Positions 1 to 4,907 of a stretch of DNA of 6,931 nt are shown here, one piece after another. Position numbers and translations under genes: made by a program. Below the pieces are notes generated by a model. It had not been told where the DNA came from and searched no databases. It was given only the letters and a program-made list of their open reading frames with translations. Every line of letters starts with the position of its first letter. Within the stretch, counting starts at the first letter, position 1. Source of the DNA: Alcaligenaceae bacterium (GTDB lineage Bacteria; Pseudomonadota; Gammaproteobacteria; Burkholderiales; Burkholderiaceae_B); assembly GCA_012512545.1 (NCBI GenBank), contig JAAZDZ010000483.1, positions 1-6,931 of the forward strand, read 5' to 3'.

Positions 1-291
1 ATATTGCTGATGTCGGTCAACCCCGGTTTCGGCGGCCAGCAGTTCATCCCCACGACCCTGCAGAAACTACGCGAAGCCCGCCAGCGCATCAACGCCTGGG
101 AACGCGCAGGAGGACAACCCATACGCCTGGAAGTCGATGGCGGGGTCAAGGTCGATAATATCGGCGCCATCTACGCCGCTGGCGCCGATACTTTTGTGGC
201 GGGCTCGGCAGTGTTCGGCGCCCCTGACTACCGCGCTGTCATCGACGCCATGCGCGGCGAAGTGCTGAAAGCGGGCAAGCGTTCCGTCTGA
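1..291 (+). CDS. rpe: Ribulose-phosphate 3-epimerase, C-terminal part (5' end outside window)
   Basis: Cytoplasmic enzyme that interconverts D-ribulose 5-phosphate and D-xylulose 5-phosphate in the pentose phosphate and Calvin cycles. The window holds the last 96 codons and the TGA stop; the reading frame is open at base 1. The visible part contains the family signature [12 protein letters not shown], the LEVDGGVK segment carrying the second catalytic aspartate, and the phosphate-binding [13 protein letters not shown] segment. It aligns closely with the E. coli Rpe C-terminus as I remember it. The (beta/alpha)8-barrel is therefore intact at its end, with only a short basic tail after it. In related betaproteobacteria rpe is commonly followed by gph and trpE in the same orientation. 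Here a minus-strand gene interrupts that order. Identification is secure; only the missing N-terminus is unknown. Confidence 0.96.
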   Translation: MLLMSVNPGFGGQQFIPTTLQKLREARQRINAWERAGGQPIRLEVDGGVKVDNIGAIYAAGADTFVAGSAVFGAPDYRAVIDAMRGEVLKAGKRSV

Positions 292-296
292 ACTGA

Positions 297-317
297 GCCG
301 TCATACGCTGCGACGGC
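297..317. terminator. Short hairpin between convergent genes
   Basis: GCCGTC (297-302) and GACGGC (312-317) form a perfect 6-bp stem with a 9-nt loop. It sits in the 40-bp gap between the rpe stop and the stop of the minus-strand gene. The position suits a bidirectional terminator, but neither strand has a T tract after the stem, so an intrinsic terminator is only a weak call. Confidence 0.3.
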
Positions 318-331
318 AATGCGCCGCCGCT

Positions 332-2077
332 TCAATGCACGCCTTCCGGCACCGCCCTGCGCTCGACAAACAGGGCATTGCCGCCCAGTTTCTTGGCCTC
401 GGCTTTGGCGGCCGTGGCCATTTCCGCAACCTGCGCGCTCGGCAGCCGCTGTCGGCCATCCATGCACACAATGCCCAACGAAATACTCAGCAACTGGTGA
501 AAGACTTCCTGACCCTGACGATTCAGCGCCATATAGCCGCCTGCCTCCAGGTGATCGGGTTGATACAGAAACTGGCAAGCCTGAGCAAAACCATCGACAA
601 TGGCCTGGCTGCGCCGCTTCCAGTCATCGCTGCGAAAAATGATGATGAAATCATCGCCGCCAATATGCCCGAGAAAATCCAGCTCAGCGTCTATATGTTC
701 GCTCAATAGCTGTGCGGTGAGCTGTATGGCTTCATCGCCATTGCGATAGCCGTAAAGGTCGTTGAACGGCTTGAAGTGATCGAGATCGGCATAACACACG
801 GCAAAAGCCTCACCGTGCTCCAGCAGCATATCGAGATGTTCGTTGATCGGCACATTGCCGGGCAATTGGGTGAGCGGGTTGGCGTAACGCGCGGCATCCA
901 TCTGCATCTGCGTAATCTCGCGCAGCAGGTCAAAGCCGGTTCCCACGCCGATAAAGGTCTGATCCGCCGTAATGATGAAGCCTTCAAACAGATGGTGCGG
1001 GTTTTTCTCGGTGAACAGATGGGCGAGATCCTGCAGGCTGGTGTTGTGATCAACAATCAGCGGCTCATTCTCAATGAAATGCGCGCACGGCTTGGTGCCG
1101 TAGAGCTCACGTTGATAGGGCCTGGCCAGCCTGTCAAGCATGCGGGAACGATGAATCAGCCCGACTGGCACGCCATCGCACAAAACCGCCAGCACCTGTA
1201 ATTCGGGCTGGTTCTGAAATATCGCATAGACCTCGTTGGTGGGCAGCGTATTCAGCACCGTCGGCACTTCCCGCAAAACCTTGCGTGCGGTGGCCATGGC
1301 GGGTCGGCCGGGGCGGCTTTTGCCTGCCTTGCGCCGTTCACCCAGCATGCCTCGCACACGTTCCTCGACTTCCCGCAATGGCCTGGCGGAAGGATGGCCC
1401 AGCAGATAGCCCTGACCACACCGCACGCCCAGACTGCGCACCGCTTCCAATTCAGCCTCTGTCTCGATGCCTTCAGCAATGACGGCGGCATTCGCCTGCA
1501 GGGCAATTTCAACCATGGCCTGAACAAACTGCCGCTTCACCGGGTCGCGATCAATGTCCTGCACAAAATATTTGTCGATCTTGACATATTCCGGCCGCAG
1601 CTCAGACCAGCGGCGCAGGCTGGAAAACCCTTCGCCGATATCGTCAAGCGCCAGTTGCAGCCCATGTTTGCGATAGCGTGCGATGGCATCGCGCAGACAG
1701 TCATAGGACGTGCTGCCCATGCCTTCGGTCAGCTCAATGACAATGCGCCCCTCCATGCCCGCATCCTGCCCTGGCACCGGAACCGTGCTTTCGCTATGCC
1801 TGCCAACCATCACGTCGGGGCTCATATTGAGGAACAACTTTCCTTCAAGCTCAAGCTGAATGAAATTTTCAACATGTGTGTAGTGGCAAAGCGTTTCGAG
1901 CTCGACCACCTGCCCATCGCGACGCGCCCTGTTGAACAGAGCGATGGGTGAATGCAAGGATGAATCCAGAGGACCGCGTATCAGTCCTTCATAGCCGATG
2001 ATTCCGCCGCCATTGAGATCAACAACCGGCTGAAACAAGGGGCTGAGCCGGTTGTCCTGCAAGATGGAATTAAGCAT
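332..2077 (-). CDS. EAL - CBS pair - GGDEF c-di-GMP turnover protein
   Basis: Predicted bifunctional or phosphodiesterase-dominant cyclic di-GMP enzyme, 581 aa from the ATG at 2077. No signal peptide or membrane segment is seen, so it is probably cytoplasmic. The EAL domain spans about residues 7-240. Its catalytic set is complete by spacing to known EAL enzymes: E30 (in EGLIR), N84, E115, D145-D146 (in LDDIGEGFSSL), K166, E202 (in AEGIET) and Q222 (in GQGYLLGHP). A CBS-like pair, possibly a nucleotide sensor, covers about 268-392. The GGDEF domain covers about 395-572, with metal aspartate D431 (YADLDHFK), N439-D440 and the signature GGDDF at 473-477. The place of the RxxD inhibitory site reads AELD, so its Arg is missing. 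A TTG at 2101 would add 8 residues, but ATG is preferred because a promoter candidate places the transcript start near 2100. EAL activity is more certain than cyclase activity. Its target is unknown. Confidence 0.9.
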   Translation of the reverse strand: MLNSILQDNRLSPLFQPVVDLNGGGIIGYEGLIRGPLDSSLHSPIALFNRARRDGQVVELETLCHYTHVENFIQLELEGKLFLNMSPDVMVGRHSESTVPVPGQDAGMEGRIVIELTEGMGSTSYDCLRDAIARYRKHGLQLALDDIGEGFSSLRRWSELRPEYVKIDKYFVQDIDRDPVKRQFVQAMVEIALQANAAVIAEGIETEAELEAVRSLGVRCGQGYLLGHPSARPLREVEERVRGMLGERRKAGKSRPGRPAMATARKVLREVPTVLNTLPTNEVYAIFQNQPELQVLAVLCDGVPVGLIHRSRMLDRLARPYQRELYGTKPCAHFIENEPLIVDHNTSLQDLAHLFTEKNPHHLFEGFIITADQTFIGVGTGFDLLREITQMQMDAARYANPLTQLPGNVPINEHLDMLLEHGEAFAVCYADLDHFKPFNDLYGYRNGDEAIQLTAQLLSEHIDAELDFLGHIGGDDFIIIFRSDDWKRRSQAIVDGFAQACQFLYQPDHLEAGGYMALNRQGQEVFHQLLSISLGIVCMDGRQRLPSAQVAEMATAAKAEAKKLGGNALFVERRAVPEGVH

Positions 2078-2106
2078 GGCCTGCGTCCGTATTACCCACA
2101 ATTTCC

Positions 2107-2136
2107 ATAAAACATGGCATGTGGTAACCCTTTCAA
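2107..2136 (-). promoter_or_regulatory. Candidate sigma70 promoter of the EAL-GGDEF gene
   Basis: On the minus strand, TTGAAA (2136-2131, five of six matches to the -35 consensus) is followed after 18 bp by TTTTAT (2112-2107, four of six matches to the -10). Transcription would begin near 2100, about 23 nt before the ATG at 2077. An 11-bp palindrome, ACATG-G-CATGT (2112-2122), overlaps the -10 edge and spacer and could be an operator. Assignment is by eye only. Confidence 0.42.
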
Positions 2137-2180
2137 TTCAAATGCAGAATATAAACGTCGGAAGTGACAGTTCTATGAAG

Positions 2181-2212
2181 GCAGCGCCTGCAACTGCCTG
2201 GCCAGGCGCTGC
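2181..2212 (+). repeat. 10-bp perfect inverted repeat (hairpin) upstream of gph
   Basis: GCAGCGCCTG (2181-2190) and CAGGCGCTGC (2203-2212) are exact reverse complements around a 12-nt loop. The hairpin ends 55 bp before the gph ATG at 2268. There is no T tract, so it is not a standard terminator. It could be a 5'-UTR structure of the gph transcript or a protein site. Its function is unknown. Confidence 0.45.
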
Positions 2213-2267
2213 ATCAGCCCGGCGAAGCCCTGCCTGTTGACTGACTGACGCAGAGCAAGGCGACGGC

Positions 2268-3002
2268 ATGGAGCTTTTGTGCGAACATCACGGCAAGAAC
2301 AACCGCCCCCCTGTGACACACTTCATGCCTTACAGCGCCATTCTTATCGACCTCGACGGCACTCTGCTGGATACCATTCCTGATCTTGCGGCAGCGGCCA
2401 ACGCCATGCTGGCTGAAATGGCGGCGCCCCAGTTGCCGGTCGGCGATATCACCACCTTTGTGGGTAAGGGCACGGCCCATCTGGTGTGGCGCTGCCTGAG
2501 CGACGCGCGGGTGGGACTGCCCGCTGACGATGCCGCCACAGCCGCGGCGCTGGATATTTTCAACCGCCACTACCACGAGGTGAATGGCCGCGAATCGCGC
2601 CTGTACCCGGGCGTGCTGGAAGGGCTGAAAGCCTTCCGCGCGCAAGGCGCGAAACTGGCGCTCGTCACCAATAAGCCCACCGAATTCACATTGCCGCTGC
2701 TCAAGCGCAGCGGCCTGGCGCCCTGGTTCGATGCAGTGGTGTGCGGCGACACCTGCGCGCGCAAAAAACCCGACCCGATGCCTTTGCTGCATGCCTGCGA
2801 ACTGCTGGGCTGCGCTCCCGGCGAAGCCCTGGCCATTGGCGACTCCATCAACGACGCCCTGGCCGCGCGCGCGGCGGGCATAACCGTTGTGGCCGTGCCT
2901 TATGGCTACAACGAGGGCCGCGATATACACTCGCTGGACATTGATGGTATAGTTTTTGGAATCGAAGACGCATGCAAGTGGGCCTTCAAACCGGCACAGT
3001 AG
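2268..3002 (+). CDS. gph: Phosphoglycolate phosphatase, HAD superfamily
   Basis: Hydrolyses 2-phosphoglycolate, a by-product of DNA repair and of oxygenase side reactions, to glycolate; cytoplasmic and Mg-dependent. All HAD motifs are present, numbered from the ATG at 2268: motif I DLDGT with nucleophile D28 and acid/base D30, motif II T134 in LVTN, motif III K167 in KKPDP, and motif IV GDSIND at 191-196. A helical cap lies between motifs I and II, and the length of 244 aa fits the family. The start is uncertain. The ATG at 2268 has AAGG at 2257-2260 with 7-nt spacing. The ATG at 2325 would start eight residues before D28, as homologues usually do, but has no visible ribosome site. Place next to trpE is typical for betaproteobacteria. 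Other HAD sugar phosphatases share these motifs, so the substrate is inferred from family and context. Confidence 0.9.
   Translation: MELLCEHHGKNNRPPVTHFMPYSAILIDLDGTLLDTIPDLAAAANAMLAEMAAPQLPVGDITTFVGKGTAHLVWRCLSDARVGLPADDAATAAALDIFNRHYHEVNGRESRLYPGVLEGLKAFRAQGAKLALVTNKPTEFTLPLLKRSGLAPWFDAVVCGDTCARKKPDPMPLLHACELLGCAPGEALAIGDSINDALAARAAGITVVAVPYGYNEGRDIHSLDIDGIVFGIEDACKWAFKPAQ
2945..2953 (+). promoter_or_regulatory. Candidate extended -10 promoter for trpL-trpE inside gph
   Basis: TGG-TATAGT (2945-2953) matches an extended -10 element, with five of six positions of TATAAT plus the upstream TG. No convincing -35 lies 16-18 bp upstream, which extended -10 promoters tolerate. The transcript would start near 2960, about 100 nt before the leader peptide, within the 3' end of gph. 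Without it, trpE would depend on read-through from gph. Confidence 0.33.
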
Positions 3003-3061
3003 CTACCCCAATCCGGCATACAGCCTGCGTTTTCCGGCAACAGACAATCAGTCAGATCACC

Positions 3062-3139
3062 ATGAATATTTCCCGCAACCCGTACATCGTTCCAGGCGCC
3101 TATTGGCGCTGGTGGCGCATGTCTTCCGGGTCGCGGTAA
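3062..3139 (+). CDS. trpL: trp operon leader peptide (attenuator peptide)
   Basis: A 25-codon reading frame that starts MNISRNPYIVP and ends with TAA at 3137-3139. Residues 15-18 read Trp-Arg-Trp-Trp (TGG codons at 3104, 3110 and 3113). Three Trp in 25 residues is far above chance, and the frame lies between gph and trpE, directly before a Rho-independent terminator. The peptide itself is not expected to act. Ribosome progress over the Trp codons senses charged tRNA-Trp. No strong Shine-Dalgarno is visible before the ATG, so initiation may be weak. Identification rests on Trp codon density, position and the pairing segments that follow it. Confidence 0.9.
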   Translation: MNISRNPYIVPGAYWRWWRMSSGSR

Positions 3140-3212
3140 ATCCTTATCCCCACCGGCGCACCACGAAAGCATTCGTGGTTCTCCGGCCAGCAACACACAC
3201 CACGCAGCCCGG
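3126..3212 (+). promoter_or_regulatory. Antiterminator stem of the trp attenuator
   Basis: CCGGGTCGCG (3126-3135) pairs with CGCAGCCCGG (3203-3212), with one C-A mismatch (3132/3206) and one G-U pair (3131/3207). The 3' arm includes six of the seven bases of the 5' terminator arm that can pair, so the two structures exclude each other. The 5' arm overlaps the last codons of the leader peptide, where a terminating ribosome would mask it. Confidence 0.65.
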
Positions 3213-3239
3213 TAACCAGGAAATGGCCGGGCTTTTTTT
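3206..3239 (+). terminator. Rho-independent attenuator terminator before trpE
   Basis: AGCCCGG (3206-3212) and CCGGGCT (3227-3233) form a perfect 7-bp GC-rich stem. An inner CCA/TGG pairing (3216-3218 with 3224-3226) may extend it. Seven T follow at 3233-3239. It ends 43 nt before the trpE ATG, so it acts ahead of the gene, as an attenuator does. Confidence 0.92.
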
Positions 3240-3271
3240 GTTTATCTGTCCCGGCCTCAAGATCAAAATGC

Positions 3272-3277
3272 AAGAGG
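3272..3277 (+). promoter_or_regulatory. Ribosome binding site that sets the trpE start
   Basis: AAGAGG lies 5 nt before the ATG at 3283. The in-frame ATG at 3268 has no purine-rich site upstream. The reading frame stays open back to 2956, but that part overlaps gph, the leader peptide and the terminator. Confidence 0.75.
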
Positions 3278-3282
3278 CACCC

Positions 3283-4803
3283 ATGACAGAAATCGAGTTC
3301 AACGCTCTAGCCGCCCAAGGCTACAACCGCATACCGCTGATCGCGGAGACCTATGCCGACCTTGACACCCCGCTGGCCATCTACCTGAAGCTGGCCCACA
3401 GCGGCCCAGAAGGCGGCCGCAACAGCTGCCTGCTGGAATCGGTAGTGGGCGGCGAACGCTTCGGGCGCTATTCCTTTATCGGCCTGCCCGCCAAAACCGT
3501 GCTCCGCTCGCGCGGCACCACCACCGAAGTCGTGCACAAGGGCAAAGTCATTGAAACCCACGAAGGCGACCCGCTGGCTTTCATTGAAGCCTACCAGCAA
3601 CGTTTCAAGGTGGCACTGCGCCCCGGCATGCCCCGTTTCGCGGGCGGTTTCGCGGGTTATTTCGGCTACGACACCGTGCGCCACATGGAACCCCGCCTCG
3701 GCGCCGCTACCAAGCCGTTTCCTGCAGGCCAGGAAGGGGGCACGCCGGACATCATGCTGCTGCAGGTGGATGAACTGGTCATTGTCGATAATCTGGCCGG
3801 CCGCACCTATATTCTGGTCTACGCCGACCCGGCCGAGCCGGAAGCCTATTCCCTGGCGAAGCGGCGCCAGAAGCAATTGCGCGAAAAGCTGCGAACCCCC
3901 CTGACCATTCCCTACGCCTATGCCAGCATGCAGACGCAGGAGCGGCGCGACTTTGCCAAGGAAGACTACATCGCCGCCGTTCTGAAGGCCAAGGAATACA
4001 TCACCGCCGGAGATGTCATGCAGGTACAGGTCGGCCAGGTCATCGCCAAGCCCTATCGCGATTCGCCTCTGTCGCTCTACCGCTCGCTGCGCTCCTTGAA
4101 CCCATCGCCTTATCTGTACTACTGGAACTTCGAGGATTTCCATGTGGTGGGCTCATCGCCGGAAATCCTGGTGCGCCAGGAAATCGTCGAAAAAGAGCAG
4201 GAACGCAAAACCATGGTCACCATCCGGCCGCTTGCCGGCACCCGCAAGCGCGGCGCCACGCCGGAAGAAGACGCCCGTCTGGCGGAAGAGCTGACCGCCG
4301 ACCCCAAGGAAAGGGCCGAACATGTGATGCTGATCGACCTGGCGCGCAACGATGTGGGCCGCGTCGCCAAAACCGGCAGCGTCGAAGTCACCGACACCAT
4401 GAGCATTGAGCGTTATTCCCATGTCATGCATCTGGTATCCAACGTGGCGGGCGAGCTGCAGGACAACATGAGCAACATGGATGTACTGCGCGCCACCTTC
4501 CCGGCGGGCACCCTGACGGGCGCCCCGAAAGTGCGTGCCATGGAAATCATTGATGAGCTTGAGCCAGTGCGACGCGGCATCTATGGCGGCGCAGCGGGCT
4601 ACATGAGCTATGGCGGCGAAATGGATGTGGCCATTGCGATCCGCACCGGTCTGATCAAGGACGGCATGCTGTATGTGCAGGCGGCGGCCGGCATTGTGGC
4701 CGACTCCGACCCCGAAAAGGAATGGCTGGAAACCGAGGCCAAGGCCCGCGCTGTGCTGCGGGCTGCGGAACAGGTGCAGAACGGTCTGGACGAGCCTATT
4801 TAA
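3283..4803 (+). CDS. trpE: Anthranilate synthase component I
   Basis: Converts chorismate to anthranilate, the first committed step of tryptophan synthesis, using ammonia supplied by the TrpG glutaminase subunit. The protein is 506 aa, usual for TrpE. The N-terminal domain carries the LLES motif (residues 50-53) that forms part of the tryptophan feedback site in characterised enzymes. The chorismate-binding domain covers about 225-495 and includes NPSPYLYYW, PLAGTRKRG (316-324), E346 and the IDLARNDVGR segment (351-360), H380 in YSHVMHLVS, FPAGTLTGAPK (406-416), GGEMDVAIAIRT and the terminal DPEKEWLETEAKA segment with metal-binding glutamates. No glutamine amidotransferase domain is fused. 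Expression should be set by the attenuator just upstream, with enzyme feedback inhibition as a second layer. The next gene is not trpG, as it would be in many relatives. PabB and PabB-like proteins share the domain, but the trp leader and LLES motif favour TrpE. Confidence 0.97.
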   Translation: MTEIEFNALAAQGYNRIPLIAETYADLDTPLAIYLKLAHSGPEGGRNSCLLESVVGGERFGRYSFIGLPAKTVLRSRGTTTEVVHKGKVIETHEGDPLAFIEAYQQRFKVALRPGMPRFAGGFAGYFGYDTVRHMEPRLGAATKPFPAGQEGGTPDIMLLQVDELVIVDNLAGRTYILVYADPAEPEAYSLAKRRQKQLREKLRTPLTIPYAYASMQTQERRDFAKEDYIAAVLKAKEYITAGDVMQVQVGQVIAKPYRDSPLSLYRSLRSLNPSPYLYYWNFEDFHVVGSSPEILVRQEIVEKEQERKTMVTIRPLAGTRKRGATPEEDARLAEELTADPKERAEHVMLIDLARNDVGRVAKTGSVEVTDTMSIERYSHVMHLVSNVAGELQDNMSNMDVLRATFPAGTLTGAPKVRAMEIIDELEPVRRGIYGGAAGYMSYGGEMDVAIAIRTGLIKDGMLYVQAAAGIVADSDPEKEWLETEAKARAVLRAAEQVQNGLDEPI

Positions 4804-4814
4804 GCGGCCCAGCA

Positions 4815-4835
4815 GGCGGCCCCTGGAGGGCCGCC
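4815..4835. terminator. GC-rich hairpin 1 after trpE
   Basis: GGCGGCCC (4815-4822) and GGGCCGCC (4828-4835) form a perfect 8-bp stem with a 5-nt loop, 11 nt after the trpE stop. C residues rather than T follow, so it is not a canonical intrinsic terminator. It may protect the trpE mRNA 3' end or act with the next hairpin. Confidence 0.45.
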
Positions 4836-4839
4836 CCCC

Positions 4840-4866
4840 GCCTGGGCGATTCGCTGTCGCCCAGGC
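4840..4866. terminator. GC-rich hairpin 2 after trpE
   Basis: GCCTGGGCGA (4840-4849) and TCGCCCAGGC (4857-4866) form a perfect 10-bp stem with a 7-nt loop, only 4 nt after the first hairpin. No T tract follows. It ends 41 nt before the next start codon. It may be a terminator-like or RNA-processing element that uncouples trpE from the oxidoreductase gene. Confidence 0.45.
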
Positions 4867-4907
4867 AGCCTGCCATGCCATCCGCGCCTAACCAGACCCT
4901 ATGAGCC

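Larger units (their letters stand above)
3104..3239 (+). promoter_or_regulatory. trp attenuator (translation-coupled transcription attenuation)
   Basis: Contains all parts of a classical amino-acid attenuator. Trp codons lie at 3104-3115. A 1:2 stem pairs 3106-3115 with 3150-3159 (ten pairs, one G-U). An antiterminator pairs 3126-3135 with 3203-3212 (nine of ten positions pair, one G-U). A terminator pairs 3206-3212 with 3227-3233, followed by T tract. A separate 8-bp hairpin (3160-3167 with 3172-3179) lies between. Inferred logic: a ribosome stalled on Trp codons leaves 3126-3135 free, so the antiterminator forms and trpE is read. A ribosome that reaches the stop at 3137 covers 3126-3135, so the terminator forms. 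Pairings were found by eye, not by energy calculation. Confidence 0.86.

Noticed and set aside
1394..1951. Long plus-strand open frame (185 codons) inside the c-di-GMP gene
   Set aside because: It lies opposite the well-supported EAL domain, shows no family motif, and is explained by the GC-rich codon use of the real gene.
2123..2155. Plus-strand promoter for gph using TATAAA at 2150-2155
   Set aside because: No -35 with reasonable match at 16-18 bp; the AT-rich stretch is better explained by the minus-strand promoter.
2238..2249. Three tandem TGAC units
   Set aside because: Only 12 bp long; too short to treat as a meaningful repeat.
2173..2260. Minus-strand reading that ends with a plausible helical tail (FAGLMQRLARQLQALPS, then TAG)
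   Set aside because: It looked like a gene remnant, but no start codon or recognisable upstream domain supports it, and the helical look follows from the 10-bp inverted repeat.
2214..2930. Minus-strand open frame of 238 codons across gph
   Set aside because: All HAD motifs are on the plus strand; this frame is a composition shadow.
3043..3048. GACAAT as a -10 just before the leader peptide
   Set aside because: The expected -35 position has no match, and the start point would leave almost no leader before the peptide.
2956..3282. Upstream extension of the trpE frame, open back to 2956
   Set aside because: It would run over the end of gph, the leader peptide and the terminator; the ribosome site and family length place the start at 3283.
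3307..4143. Minus-strand open frame of 278 codons across trpE
   Set aside because: It is antisense to conserved TrpE sequence and has a low-complexity Gly/Ala/Gln-rich translation without recognisable motifs.
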